From Piliocolobus tephrosceles (taxonomy: Eukaryota > Chordata > Mammalia > Primates > Cercopithecidae), in the NCBI RefSeq assembly GCF_002776525.5, contig NC_045446.1, forward strand, positions 66,898,627 through 66,962,626: 64,000 nt of DNA, given 5' to 3'. Of this stretch, positions 24,891 to 37,559 are shown one piece after another. The notes below the pieces were generated by a model. It was given only the letters and a program-made list of their open reading frames with translations. It was not told the origin of the DNA and ran no database searches. How positions within the stretch are numbered: the first letter of the stretch is position 1; every line of letters begins with the position of its first letter. Position numbers and translations under genes: made by a program.

Positions 24891-26977
24891 CCTCTATGTA
24901 AGTGAAGCAATTCAGAGCACAGGCTGTGAAACCAGAGGGCCTGGATGCAAGTGTCAGCTCCACCACTTACTGGCTCTGTGAACTGAGAAGTTGCTGAATA
25001 GCTCCATGCCTCAGTTTCCCTCTCTGTAAAATGGGGATGATAACAGTAGTGTCTTCCAGATAGAATTGTGAGGATTAAATGGGTTAAGATAAGAATCTGA
25101 TCTTGCCCATTGTGAGCTTCAGCTAAGTTGTTAACTTTGTTTTATTTACTGGGGCCACTCCTTCACATGCCAACAGCACAAAAACTGTGTCACAGCTCTG
25201 CTTCTCTCTCACTCTGTGGCCTTGGACAACCAATTTCCCTCTCTGAGCTTCAGCCTGTAAAACGGGGGTAGGAGTCCCACCTCCCAGGGTCACTTTGAGC
25301 ATCAGATGTGACCACAGCATAAACACTGGTAAATTCTCTAAGAATGTTTCATCCCTGTAATGACACCAGAAATGAAAATGAAAGCATGCCGACAAAGTAT
25401 CCTTTTTCCTTTCTGCTACAGGGCCTGTCCTGCAGCTCCAAAATGAGGACTTAGAGCTGGCTAGGGTGGGAGGGAGGATCTCAGCTTAGCCATGGGTGGT
25501 TCACTGACCCTGGCCGCTCACCAGGGGCTTAAGCATCCCTCCTTTGCAAAATCGTTCTGGAATGTCTGCTCTGAGAGCACAAAGCTGGTGAACTTTCTTC
25601 ACCCCTGGCAGGACACCTGGCTCTGGTCAGGTGGTGGCCTTAGGCACACACACTTACACAACTGTGCACGGCCTGGCCCTGTCCTTTTACCCCCTCTTCT
25701 CTCTCCTGCCCTCACCTCCCTCCTCCTGCCCCTTCCATTCTCTGCTTTCTGTGTGTCCAAACTAGACCACCCCACTTCCTCCCTTCAAGGCCTGGTTTTG
25801 AGGACAGACCCAGGTTCCAGGTCTGTCACTGGAGACACCTAGGATTTCAGTCTTTGGGGAGAAGGGGAGGGGCATTCTGAGTAGTGGAGACAGCCAAAGC
25901 TAAAGCTTACAGGATGGAAAGTGCTGCCGTGTTTGGGGCCTGTCACCTAGTACGGGTGACCATTGGCTGTGCCTGGGAGGGGGCAGATGTGTGGTGGGCA
26001 GTGAGGCTGGATGGGCAGATGGGACCTCACCTTGTGGTCCATAAGGACATGGAGAGGTGGAGGCTGGAAGGGGCTGGGTCAAAGCCCTTTTGGGCAGCAT
26101 TCTTCGTGGAACCAGGGCTCACTCGAAGGGTCCAGCATGGCCCAACACAGTATGGCACAGAGGACCTACGAGCAGAGACAGAGGACAGGCAGGTGAGAGT
26201 GTGGAGGGTGCTCTGGGACTCTCAGGCCCAAAAGCCTGAGGTGCAACTCTGTCGTGCCACTCGTAAGCCATACAATCTTAGTCAAAGCATTGTCCCTCTC
26301 TGAACCTCGGTTTCCCCATCTATAAAATCATACTAGTAATTGCACCCACCTTGTTGTAAGCCCTCACCAAGGTGGCAGTTGCGACATTTTGCACAGTGCC
26401 TGGCCCACAGCAGGAGCTCTGTAAATATTAACCCCTTCCCCATCACCCTCCAGTCTCAGCCCTGAGGGCAGCTATGTGAACTGATTCACCCCTGCTATTC
26501 ACCAAGGTTCACTGAACACCTGTCTCCATAATTCTTGTTATAAGAGATCATTATAAATAAACACTTACTAAGCAACTACTATGCATCCATAATCACATGA
26601 ACCACTTTACATAAATGATTTCATTAAATCCTTTCCACTGCCTTGCAGGGTAACAATTTTCTTCGTTTTACAGAAAAGGAAATAGTTTTTAAGGGACTCA
26701 CCAGGAAGTCGCAAAGCCAAGATTTAAACCCTATGAGAGGTCACAGCTGGAGATACAGATTTGCAGTTTTTCTGCATCAGGAAACAACTGAATGTGGGGG
26801 AGGGGGGGTGGTCCCAGAAAACTTCCCATTGTAAATCATTAGTGGGATGTGAAATCAATTTACAGGGACATGACCACCATTGCTATTCCTGATGGAATAG
26901 AATGGAGTAGAAAGGAAAATACCAGTCCATATTACATGCAGCAAGGGTGAGTACTGTCTGCCAAGCTTGTGTTTCAT

Positions 26978-27011
<34 letters not shown>

Positions 27012-27899
27012 TTCCCCGGTTGTGTGATAACATGCGTATCTTACTATGGACTAACTTTTTAAGAAAATCTGAAAATCTCTTAATGGAACTTGTTTGCTTA
27101 AGGCCAGGACTGATTCTAATGTGCTCTGAAGTAACCTTCTGTGAGGTAACATTCTAAAGTTCTGTTTGTCTTGGGACAGAAGGTAATAAATTGAGCAAAT
27201 AGCCCTTTGCACACAATAACGTAATCACACAACAACCCAAGCGTGATAACAAAGTTCCCTGGAGTTCACTGGCCCTCAGAACGCTTAGACCTAGTCAAGA
27301 GGCTTCTGGGTCATGGTGACATCTTCCCCTATAGGGGGGTCAGAGGACTTTATCAGCTGAAATCACCCTGCAAATACTTGTTATTAATAAGATGCTCCTG
27401 CTCAGGTCAGTTGGTGGCAAAAATAGGACTGGAATCCTGTGTCCTGGCCTGACCTCCAGTCGGGGGCTCTGTGCCTGGTGTGGTGCTAAGACACAGGAGA
27501 TGATGAGCAAGGGAGAAACAGTAGGCTCTGCATGATTGGCAAGGGCTGATAGGCTAACGGGAGGGAGAGAGACCAACAGAGGACAGACAAGAGCGGGGAG
27601 GGGATGAGTCCGCAGGCCTGTTTGGGGACGGTGGGGAAGGCAAGAGAGAATTGCCAGGCCTCTGGGAGGAGACCAACAGGCTAACAGGAGGACACAAGGG
27701 TCCCCAGTGCTTGCCCTCCCTCCCTGGGTCCCCCCCACCGGGACTCCCTCAGATGAGCACCTGACAATGAAGACACCATCTGTGGCTCCCATGCATGTGG
27801 CACCAAGGCCTGTCACCTCAGCCTACCCACGAGACTCCACGTCCCGAGAATTGCTCCCCTTCTTTCAGACCCATCCTTCCCTGGGCGCCTGTACCCAGC
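24891..27899. other. No gene recognised; MIRs and a CA microsatellite
   Basis: Sense MIRs lie near 24905-25085, 25190-25330 and 26225-26430. An antisense MIR is near 26565-26740. (CA)n then (TA)n is at 26979-27010. No exon or RNA gene is supported. Confidence 0.55.
26979..27010. repeat. (CA)n(TA)n microsatellite
   Basis: About twelve uninterrupted CA units followed by ATATATAT. Confidence 0.95.
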
Positions 27900-28230
27900 C
27901 ACGTTGAACCACTTTTCGCTCCACAACCTCCAGTGTGGTCTTTGTTCATGCTTCTCCTTCTGCCTAGAAGGGCCTTAACTTCTTCACTAAGCCCACACTC
28001 CCAGCCCTCTGTGCCCAGCAGGACTCTCTCAGCCAGGCTCCCTCAGGACACTTTGCCTGATGGCTCTGGCCGGCACCGCGACCCTCTCTGCTCCGAATGC
28101 TCTGCACAGATTTCTAGTGGGCATCCAAAACTCTTCAGGACCTACGGTATATCTGTGTCAGTGTGCCCACCCCAACTATAGGCTCCTGGAGCCCAGCGCA
28201 AGATTCAACATGTGTCAGAGGTTCAGCAGG
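27900..28230 (+). mobile_element. L2-like 3' end fragment
   Basis: TTCATGCTTCTCCTTCTGCC, then AGGCTCCTGGAGCCCAGCGC, and an end AGGTAAACATTTGTTGGATG are in L2 sense order. It ends in a (GGAT)n tract. Confidence 0.55.
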
Positions 28231-28239
28231 TAAACATTT

Positions 28240-28266
28240 GTTGGATGGATGGATGGATGGATGGAT
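28240..28266. repeat. (GGAT)n microsatellite
   Basis: Six or so GGAT units follow the L2-like 3' end. Confidence 0.9.
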
Positions 28267-29026
28267 AGAGAGTAAAGACAGTAGGACACACGGATGGAAG
28301 GATAGGATGGGTGAGGGGGAATACATAGTGATGTATGCCATGTAGAGAAGTAAACAGAGCTCTTGACTGGGAATCTAGCTTTCCTGCTCATTAGCTCTGT
28401 GACTTTGGACAAGTCACTCTCTCTCTCTGCACCTCAGTCTCCCACCTGCAAAATGAGAAAGGTGTTGAGGTTAAATGCCGGATATCTGATCCCCAAAGGC
28501 CCTCCAGCTCCCATGCTGATTTCATGGTGCCTGGAGCATCACATCCTGTCAGAACATGCAAGTCAGCTTAGCTCCTGGATGCAGGGATAGGGGCAGAGGT
28601 TTCAGGCTCAGAGGAAACCTGGAAGCAAAGCTGGGGAAGGGCAGTGCTTCTAGTGTAGACCTGGCCTTCTGGAACTAGACCAGCTCTGGCAGCTGCTCAG
28701 GAGACAATTTGTTCCTGGCCTCCTCGCACCACCACCAAACTAGGAAATTTGGAGGGAGGGCTTGGCAGATTTGACCTAACAGCCTACTGTCTCTTTATAG
28801 GTTACAGTCTCCTGCCTAGAAAGTGGACCAGAGATCCACACGTGGCTCCAACTGACAGAGCCTCCCTCTCTACTGTGCCCTCCTCCAACCAAGGGCCAAA
28901 TCTACCTTCCATTTTTTTCTCTTTGTGCCTTCCAAGACTCCCACATCTCACACTGTGCTCTCCTGGGCTCTACACACTAGCTTCTGCCTCAGTTTCCCTG
29001 TCCAGTTTCTTTTGTTGTTGTTCAGT
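28267..29026. other. No gene recognised; one MIR
   Basis: A sense MIR is near 28355-28475 (TAGCTCTGTGACTTTGGACA). The remainder looks unique up to the L1 poly(T). Confidence 0.45.
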
Positions 29027-29406
29027 TTTTTTTTTTTTATTGTGGTAACATGTAACATAAAATTTGCCGTCTTAGCTATTTTAAGTGTACAATTCAGTGG
29101 TATTAAATACATTCATAATGTTATGCAATCACCAACACCATCCAGCTCCAAAATTATTTTCATCTTGTAAAACTGAAACACTTTACCCATTAAGTGTATG
29201 TCCATTAGGTCTAGTTGGTTTATTCCTTACTTATCTTCTGTCCGGTCATTCTATCCATTATTGAGAGTGGGGTATTAAAATCTCCAACTACTAGTACAGA
29301 ACTGTTTATTTCTCCCTTCAATTCCGTCAGTTTTTTGCTTATATTTTGATGGTCTGTTACTAGGCACATAAATGCTGATAATACCTTCTTGTGATATTGA
29401 AACTTT

Positions 29407-29698
29407 TGTTTTTTTCCTGAGACAGGGTCTCATTCTGTCACCCAGGCTGGAGTGCAGTGGTGCGATCTCAGTTCACTGTAACCTCCATTTCTGGGGCTTG
29501 AGAGATCTTGCGGCCTCAGCCTCTGGAGTAGCTGGGATTACAGGCATGAGCAACCATGCCGGCTTATTTTTGCATTTTTTGTAGAGACAAGATTTTGCCA
29601 TGTTGCCCAGGCTGGTCTTGAACTCCTGAACTCAAAACAATCCACCTGTCTTGGCCTCCCAAAGTGTTGGGATTACAGGCATGAGCCACTGCACCCAG
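29407..29698 (-). mobile_element. Alu, antisense, in the L1
   Basis: T-rich start, CACCCAGGCTGGAGTGCAGT, full dimer to GAGCCACTGCACCCAG. An imperfect target duplication (TTGAAACTTTTG / TTGAACCTCTTA) flanks it. Confidence 0.94.
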
Positions 29699-30040
29699 TT
29701 GAACCTCTTATATAATGTCCTTCTTTGTCTCTTATAAACTTTGTGTAAAGACTATTTTGTCTGATATTAATATAGCCACCCCTGCTCTCTTTTGGTTACT
29801 ATTTAGTTGAAATACATTTTTCCATCCTTTCACTTTCAATCTCTTTGTGTTTTCACAAGTATCTAAAGTGAGTCTCTTGTAGAGAGCAGACAGTTGAATC
29901 ACGCATTTTTATCCATTCTGCCAATCTCTGTCTTGATTGGAAAGTTTAGTTCATTTACAATTAAAGTACTTACTGATAAGGAGGAATTTGCTTCTATTAT
30001 GTGCTATTTGTCTTCTACATGCCTTATAGAGGATTTTTAT

Positions 30041-30351
30041 TGTTTTTTGTTTGTTTGTTTTGTTTTTTGAGATGGAGTTTTGCTCTTGTCGCCCGGGCTG
30101 GCGTGCAATGGCGCGATCTTGGCTCACTGCTTCCTCCGCCTCCTGGGTTTATGCGATTCTCCTGCCTCAGCCTCCCTAGTAGCTGGGATTATAGGTGCCC
30201 ACCACCATGCCTGGCTAATTTCTGTATTTTTAGTAGAGAGGGGGTTTCACCATGTTGGCCAGGTTGGTCTCAAACTCTTGGTCTTAGGTGATCCACCTGC
30301 TCGGCCTCCTGAAGTGCTGGGATTACAAGCATGAGCCACTGTGCCTGGTCA
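30041..30351 (-). mobile_element. Alu, antisense, in the L1
   Basis: TTTTTTGAGATGGAGTTTTG start, full dimer to GAGCCACTGTGCCTGGTC. A near-identical target duplication begins ATAGAGG at about 30026 and 30352. Confidence 0.95.
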
Positions 30352-30569
30352 ATAGAGGTTTTGTACATTTCCTACAACACTGTCCTCTTCTGTGTTTAGT
30401 TTTATTTTTTTGGTAATAAGACATTTCAATTCTTTTCTCATTTCCTTCTGTGTATATTCTATAGCTTTTTTCTTATTGTTAACATGGGGATTATATTTAA
30501 CATCCTAAAGTTATAACACTCTAATTTAAATCTATACCAACTTAACTTCAATAACATACACAAACTCTG

Positions 30570-30711
30570 TTTATTTTGTTTTATTTTATTTTTTAGAGAC
30601 ACGGTCTCACTATGTTGACCAGGCTGGTATTTAAATCCTGGCCTCAAGTGATCCTCCCATCTCGGCCTCCCAAAGTGCTGGGATTAGAGGCATGAGCTAC
30701 CGTGCCCAGCC
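30570..30711 (-). mobile_element. Alu single arm, antisense, in the L1
   Basis: (TTTTA)n start, TAGAGACACGGTCTCACTAT, then GCTACCGTGCCCAGCCC. Related flanks AAACTCTGTTTA and AAATTCTGTTTC mark the insertion. Confidence 0.9.
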
Positions 30712-30999
30712 CATAAATTCTGTTTCTTTAACATATTCCATCCCCAGGCCTTTTGGTGGTGGTTGTCACAGAATTATATCTTTATTCACTGTGTGCCTAA
30801 AACCACAAACTAATAATTATTTTAAATAATTAGCCTCTTAAATTATGTAGAAAACAAAAACTGGAGTTACAAACCATTGTTACAATACTAGCTTTGTAAC
30901 TGCCCACATATTTATCTTTACTGAGACCTTCATTTCTTCAAATGTCTTTGAGTCCCTGTCTAGTGTCCTTTTATTTCACCTGCAGGACTTGAGTATTTA

Positions 31000-31891
31000 T
31001 TGCAGAGCAGGTCTAATGGTAAACTCTTTCAGCTTTTGTTTATCTGGGAATGTCTTAATTTCCTCCTCACTTTTAAGGGATGGTTTTGCCAAGTATAGGA
31101 TTCTTGATTGACAGTTTTTTCTTTTTCTTTTAACACTTTAACTATATCATCCCACTGCCTTCTGACCTCCAAAGTTTCTGATGAGAAATCTACTGACAGT
31201 CTTATTGAGGATCCCTTGTATATGATAAGTAACTTCTCTCTTGCTGCTTTCAAGATTCTGTGTCTTTGGCTTTTGATAGTTTGATTTTATGAGTCTCAGT
31301 GTGGGTCTGAGTTTATCTGACTTGGAGTTTGCTGAGCTTCTTGGATGTTTATGTCTTTCATCTAATTTCAGATGTTTTCAGCCATTATTTCTTCAAATAT
31401 TCTCTCTGCTCCTTTCTCTTCTTCTAAGACTCTCACAATACATATGTTGGTCCATTTGATGATATCCCATAGGTCACTTAGGTTCTGTTCATATTTCTTC
31501 AATCTTTTTTCTTTATGTTCCTTAAACTCAACCATTTTTATTGTCCTATCTTCAAATTTGTGGATTCTTTTTTTTGCCTCCTCAAATCTGTCTGAATCCC
31601 TATGGTAAATTTTTCATTTCAGTTATTGTACTTTATGGGTCCAGAATTTCTTTTTGGCTTCTTTTTAGGTTTTTTCTCTTTTTTGATCCTTCTATTTTGT
31701 TCACACGTCATTTTCTTGACTTTATCTACATCTTCCTTTAATTCTTTCAGTATCTTTAAAAGAGTTGTTTTAAAGTCTTTGTCTAGTGGATCTGCCATCA
31801 GGTCTTTTTCAGGGACAGTTTCTGTTTGTTTTCCTTTTAATGGGCCATACTTTCCTGTTTCTTTGTATGCTTTGTGTTGAAAACTGAACAT
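31000..31891 (-). pseudogene. L1 ORF1 remnant (degenerate)
   Basis: Minus-strand translation at 31891-31619 gives a lysine/glutamate-rich segment with DPLDKDFKTTLLKILKEL, as in old L1 ORF1. The segment at 31253-31029 gives AAREKLLIIYKGSSIRLS and FSSETLEVRRQWDDIVKVLK, the ORF1 C-terminal domain. Stops and frameshifts separate them. It is an inactive retrotransposon relic. Confidence 0.85.
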
Positions 31892-31956
31892 TTAACTGAT
31901 GATGTGGTAGCTCTGGGAATCCAATTATCTTCTTTCCCTAGGGTTTGCTGGTTTTT

Positions 31957-32086
31957 GTTATTGTTTTTCTGTAGATGTTGTAGGCTGTCTCTGTGCCCAG
32001 GATCAGCCTGAGGTATAAACTGTTACTGTTTTTCTGTTGATGTTGTGGACTGTCTCTGCACCAAACATTAGCTTGCAATGTAAACT
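31957..32086. repeat. Imperfect 65-bp tandem duplication in the L1 5' region
   Basis: Units 31957-32021 and 32022-32086 both have TGTTTTTCTGT, GATGTTGT and CTGTCTCTG, and end in TAAACT. Equal length and order show a tandem pair. Confidence 0.85.
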
Positions 32087-32705
32087 TAAGGTCTTCTGGA
32101 GTCTTTTCTGAGCCTGAACCTTTCCCTGAACATACATGGTCACTTTCTAACTTTTCCTGTATATACAGTTGCTTTTAAATGTTCTAGTTTTTAATGTCTG
32201 GCTCTCAAAGGGGAAAAAGAGAAAAATAAAGGAAAAGGAAGGGCACTAGCCCTTTAAATCCTTTGGAAGCCACTTTAGCTGGAGGAGGAGAGTCTTGAGA
32301 CAACAGAGGAGGTGCAACAACAATGGCCACCTGCTTTTGTGTCTGTATTTCTTTGATTAGAAGCAATAATCAGTGATCAGAGCTCAGATACCCAGTATTC
32401 ACTACAGGGTCCTTTTTATCCACCCTAGCTCTCACAGGCTTTGTACAGGTTGCTGCAGGAACACACACACAGCCTCCTGGCCTGACATGGGGCTGTGGTC
32501 AGAGTAGCTGCTTTCATGTTAACAGCTGAAATTGATGAAATTAAGTACAATTTACTGTCCCAGACTTCCCCTGGAAGTTTCATGCCTTCAATAGACTCCA
32601 GTGTTACAAAGCAGTTACCTCAGACAGATTCTGCCAGTGCAATTGTTGTCTAGGTGGGAAGATGGATTCCTGATGCTTCCTACTCTGCCATCTACCCAGA
32701 ATCCT

Positions 32706-33069
32706 CTTCTCTGTCCATTTTTACAAACGTTTTTCCTATGTTGTAAAGTGAATTAACAAGTTATAAGAGTAGTAGGCAACATTCATCAAATACTTGCTAA
32801 TGTATTAGCGTGTTACTACATTCGAGGCAGTGTTATACACATGCTATACAGATAATTCATTTAATCCTTACAACGTTTGAGGTAGGGACTATTGTTTTCC
32901 TCATTTTACAGATAGTAAGGCAGGGTGGGGTGGTTAAGAACTTGCCCACTTTGAAGCTAGGGTTCAAACCTGAGGTTTGGCTTCAGAGTCTGCACCTTGC
33001 TATAATGAATGAATGGGTGAACGAATGAACAATCTTGTTCATTATAGAGGTATCCTTGGTATACCATGG
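32706..33069. other. MIR and short unique DNA
   Basis: An antisense MIR at about 32790-33000 carries TTTTACAGATAGTAAGG. Confidence 0.6.
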
Positions 33070-33560
33070 CATCACAGAGGAAGGGCTCCTAATAGTAGAA
33101 TTAGGAGTTGGGGAGGTCAGGGGAGGCCTCCTGGAAGAAGTGATACCTGAGCTGAATTTTGAATAATAAGTAAGAGATGGGGCAGGGCAAGGGGCACTTC
33201 TGTAGGCACAAAGAGAAGCAAAGACCCAGAGGTGGCAAGGAACTGCCAGAAGCTGCAGGAAACCCCAACAGCTGGGGATGCTGGAGCATCAAGTTGAGGC
33301 AGGAGGTTGGGCTGAAGAGACAGCTGTACTGAGGCACAGACCAAGTGTTTCTAGGCTCAAAGGAAGAGAAACTGTGGAAAATGGAAACGTCTTTGTGCAG
33401 GAGGTGGCAGGGCTCGGAGGACAGTGAAAACTGCAGCTGGTAGATTGAACTGAGAAAAGCATTCCAGGCAGGGGAAAAAGCATGGAGGTGGAAGAGTGGG
33501 AGAGAAATATTTAGGGAAGCATTTGATTTGGCAGGATGGGAGAGGCATTTGTCATGCATT
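33070..33560 (-). mobile_element. L2 LINE, antisense
   Basis: CTCCTGGAAGAAGTGATACC then GAGCTGAATTTTGAATAATA and CATTCCAGGCAGGGGAAAAA follow the antisense L2 order. It explains a 206-codon open frame on the minus strand here, which has no protein resemblance. Confidence 0.75.
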
Positions 33561-34268
33561 GACTGCTGAGACACCAGCAAAGCCCAGGCACAGAATTCCG
33601 CCTGGCAGAGGAATGGCTGGAGTTCTGTCTGTGAGCCAGTTTTCAGTTCCAGCTGTGCAATCCTGGGTAAGTCATTTCTGACTCTCAGTTTCCACATCTG
33701 TAAAATGGAGGGAATAATCAACTACCTAAGAAGCCTGCTCGGAGGTTTAATGAGAACATGCGTGGAAGGTCTTCCAACTCCAAGGTATTCGGTCATGTCC
33801 CACAGCCCTCGTACTGACATCAGAATCACTAGAGGAACTTTTAGAAAACATAACCTGCCACACGCCACATCTACAGAGTCAGGGTTGGGGGCGGGCGTGG
33901 AGACACATCCTTTTTCTTCCGGCTCTTCTTGTCTGCTATTTCCACACATGGTCCTGATGCTCTATTAACTTAAGACTTGCCAGCTTCTGACAGCTGAAAA
34001 GAAGAAAATGTAGCAAGGAAAATAGAGATCCTGGAGGCTCACGGAGATACATAGGATCTGAAGAGTTTTCTGGTCAGGGCTTGACAGCTATAATGAAGGA
34101 CAGAAAATGAAAGGCCTGTCTCAAAACATGGAAAATGAGCAAAGCAGCTGAAGGGATGAATAGTGTCTTCTGACCTCCACTCGAGAGCTCTTCGAGAAAA
34201 GAGATCTTCAACAGATCACCTGCAGCTGCAGTATGGCTGTTCAGGTAAGTCAGTTAAAATCACACCAC
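33561..34268. other. MIR and possible MER5-like remnant, no gene
   Basis: A sense MIR lies at about 33625-33770 (CACATCTGTAAAATGGAGGG). At about 33810-33900, ACATCAGAATCACTAGAGGA resembles MER5A but is short. Confidence 0.45.
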
Positions 34269-34566
34269 GGCCAGACACGGTGGCTCACACCTGTAATCCC
34301 AGCACTTTGGGAGGCCAAGGCAGGAGGACTGCTTGAGCCCAAGAGTTCGAGATCAGCCTGGGCAAGATAAGACCCCTGTCTCTACAAATAATTTACAAAT
34401 TAGCGAGGCACGGTGGTGGTATGCCTGTAGTTCCAGCTACTCAGGAGGCTGAGGCAGGAGGATCCCTTGAGCCCAGGAATTCAACGAAGCAGTGAGCTAC
34501 GTATGATTGCACCACTGTGCTCCAGCCTAGGTGATAGAGTAAGACCTCATCTCTAGATAAATAAAT
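34269..34566 (+). mobile_element. Alu (J-like), full length
   Basis: Starts GGCCAGACACGGTGGCTCAC; tail (AAAT)n. Near-identical target duplications AAAATCACAC at 34254 and AAAAGCACAC at 34567 flank it. Confidence 0.95.
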
Positions 34567-37559
34567 AAAAGCACACTGCACCCTATGGCTTATAACACAT
34601 TTGCATCTGTATTGATTCCTTTGATCACCCCGATATCCCTGGGAGGTAGGACTTCTTATTTATCCCTATTTTACAGCTAATGAAACTGTGGCTTAGAGGA
34701 GGAAATGACTTACCCAAAGTCCACAGCTAGCCAGGGATAGAGTGACGGTTTGCACCTGGAATCCTTAGATTCCCAGGCCTTTCTGCTATGCAACCTCTGC
34801 TCTTTGTGGAGATTATAAGGTAACAGAAAGAGCACTGGAGCCGTAACTGTTGTTCCAGCTCTGCAGAGAACATGCTATGTAACCCCAGACAGATCTCCTG
34901 CCCTTTCTGGGCCACACCACTATCCATCTAGTGTGGTTGTTTGGATTAAATCATGATCTTAAACGTATCCAGCACAATCTCAGCCATGTCACAGTGGCCA
35001 AGATGATCACAAGAAGGGGAAGAGAACAGTGAAAATGATGGTGCTTACATACAAAGGGCATGGCAATATTACAGACGGAGAGGCCAAGTTCACCAGAGAG
35101 AGAGCTCCCTGGGGGCGAGGACACTGAACAGACTTGAATGGAGAAGGTCCACCTCCCTTCCCTTCTTTCCAGGTGACTAGGGGACTAGAGTTGAGACGTG
35201 TGCGAGGGGGTGGCTAGAACTGATGCTGGAGAGTGAAAGTGAGGTGGGGGCATATCACACAGGCCTTGAATGCTACGCCAAGCAGTTTGGCTTTTGCCAT
35301 TGAAAGGTTTTAAGCAGGCAAGTGTCATGATCCATTTTGCAGATCTGCAGTTTAGAAAGGGCACTCTTGCTGGAATGTGGACAGCAGACAGGAGAGGAGA
35401 GTCTGGAGGCACAGAGATTCTCAACTGGAGGCACAGTTATGAGGGGAGGTGGGTAAAGTTCATGGAGATCCACCAGCTGAAGCCCTTCAAGGCCACCTCT
35501 ACTTAAGGGGAGATCAAAGGAAATGATGAATGTGGAAGTGCTCAGAAACTGCTGCCAGCTACCAGCCAAAGTGTGAAGGGTTGTTGATCACTTTTATGTT
35601 AAATGTGAGGTCTGGAGCCTCCAGCCCAGCTGGCTAGACCCTGCACACACAATGCAGTGGGAGTTAGCTTCCCTGAGTTCCCGGGCAGTTGGGTATTTTC
35701 ATCTCCAGTTCTCAGATGCTGAACTTGAGACTCACTAAACAATTCCACATGGAGTAGAGGATGGAAATCGTTAGTTCAGGGCAAGGGGATGGGGGCTGCC
35801 ATTCTTTCCGAAGAATGTCCCTATGGGAGGGGAGGAAGCAGCAGGAATATAAGCTAGACAAGCCAGGGAGTACGGAGGTCATTCCCAGGCACGCTCCCCT
35901 CCCAAGCCTGCTGGGCTTTCCAACCTCTACCCCAGTCCCTGACGGAAGACATTTAGCAACCACACAAAGTAGCTTCCTGTGAGCCAGACTAATGCTTTAC
36001 CTAAATTACCTTGTTTATTCCTCAGAATAGCCTCTTCTACAGTTGCAGAAACTGAGTCTCAGAGAGGTTAGGTAACTTGCCTAAAGTTACCCAGAACTGG
36101 TAAGTGGCAGGGCTGGAAACTGAATCCTGACCAAGCTTGGCCTTCACCGGATGCTCCCATCCAGGTCTCTCTCCCATCTAGGCAGGGAGCCTTTAGAGAG
36201 GGGAGGGAATGGGAAGGTGGGAAATGGGAGGGGCCTGACTCCTCTCTATGGGTCCCAGGGGTTGTGGAGTTGAATCCCTGCAGCCCTTTCAAGCCCAACA
36301 GTGAGGAAGACACTGGACACCAAAGGGCCCACGGTGCCATCCCAAAGACTCATGAGTGTGAGCTGGATGATCACAGAAGGCCTCCTAGTTCTGAAAGCTG
36401 GGATTCTAATCAGGTGAGGACGATGAATGGAGAGGAGAGAGGGGAGCTCTCCCTGCTTCCACACATATGAGACCAGGCTCCCAGCCTTTTCTCTGCACCT
36501 CCCTAACTGGCAGGGTCCACAGGTCTCAAACCAAGTGCATCCCCAAGACCACACAATGGCTCTGGGTGCATGGAGGACCTGCAAGACCAGTTTGTTTTCT
36601 GGGCAGCAGATGATTTTGCTGGCCTGAGGCCTAGGGTAGTGGCCTCTACTCCTACCTCACCACCTCTCTAGTGTCTTCCTTCTTTCCAAAGTAGACCGGC
36701 ATGCGTGCACACACCCAGGCCCAAGCAACTCCTTTTTTAAAAAAAATTTTTAATTTAATTAATAAGAAAAAGTAATAAGGAAAGAAGCAGCAAACAGACT
36801 GGGTGTGTTAACGAGTCTAGGCCACTGCAGGGGGGACGTTGCCCAATTTCTGCACCCTGAGGCCCTCCAAAGTCTAGGAGAAGCTCCTGGGAGGTCCAGG
36901 ACCCAAGACCAAAGCCTTTATCAATTCCCCCACCTGTGAACTGCCCCTCTCCGAAGGTAGGCATTGTCTGGGTGTGTACACTGGGAGCCACCCACACACC
37001 CAACTCTCCCCTCCTAGGGAATGCGTCCACCAGGTCATTTCTCCTGCAAACCCTCATTTTAAAGTGTCTTGGATGCTTTCCTGCCGCCCCCCCGCCTTTT
37101 TTTTTTTTTTGTTTTTTTTTTAGCATAAAGAAGGGTGAGAGCCCAAGAGCTGTAGCAGGGGGAATAGATTGAAACTGCTGCCTACTTATACGCCAGTTTC
37201 CCTTCTTAGAACTCTAACCAGAAGCCAATGGTTTCCTCCATAAAAGAAAAACTCAATCTGTTGACTTTCTCTCTCCTCTCCTGCCAGCTTTTCTTTCCGA
37301 GCCGGGCTCTCTCTTCTCTGTGGGTTCGTCTTTCAGCCAGTCTTTCTCTGCTTCAGATTCTTGGTTTCTGGCTCCCTGTCGTCCCTGAACCTTTTTCACT
37401 GTTTTTAAAAAAAACGGGGAGGGCGGTGAACAAGCAAAGAGGAAGCCCTCACCCACCCACCCCATCTCTTCCTTACTAGCAACTAATTCCCCCTCTCTCT
37501 ACACACACACACACACACACAGAGGCACGTACTCCGGCGACCTCCAGATGTTCCCGACA
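34567..37559. other. Upstream flank of the CpG island; MIR/L2 remnants
   Basis: Antisense MIRs lie near 34600-34740 and 35975-36130, and antisense L2 near 35240-35430. Poly(A/T)-rich segments are at 36734-36780 and 37097-37122. A (CA)n tract is at 37500-37521. No exon is recognised. Confidence 0.5.
37500..37521. repeat. (CA)n microsatellite at the edge of the CpG island
   Basis: About ten to eleven CA units directly upstream of the G+C-rich block. Confidence 0.95.

Larger units (their letters stand above)
29027..32705 (-). mobile_element. Ancient L1 (L1M type), both ends present, most of ORF2 missing
   Basis: Read on the minus strand, the 5' end is near 32705 (GAGGATTCTGGGTAGATGGC). A tandemly repeated segment is at 31957-32086 and an ORF1 remnant at about 31000-31890. 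The start of ORF2 follows, at about 30540 down to 29190. A 3' UTR piece lies at 29040-29185, with the tail seen as poly(T) at 29027-29039. The jump from early ORF2 to 3' UTR implies a large internal deletion. Three Alus are inserted. All frames are broken. Confidence 0.8.

Noticed and set aside
29001..30352. Open frames with LECSGAISAHCNL-like peptides (also near 1.5, 4.3, 9.7, 54.6 and 59.3 kb)
   Set aside because: These are translations of antisense Alu sequence, a common false positive, not genes.
33101..33721. 206-codon minus-strand open frame
   Set aside because: It lies on an antisense L2 copy plus a MIR and matches no protein family I know. Chance open frame.
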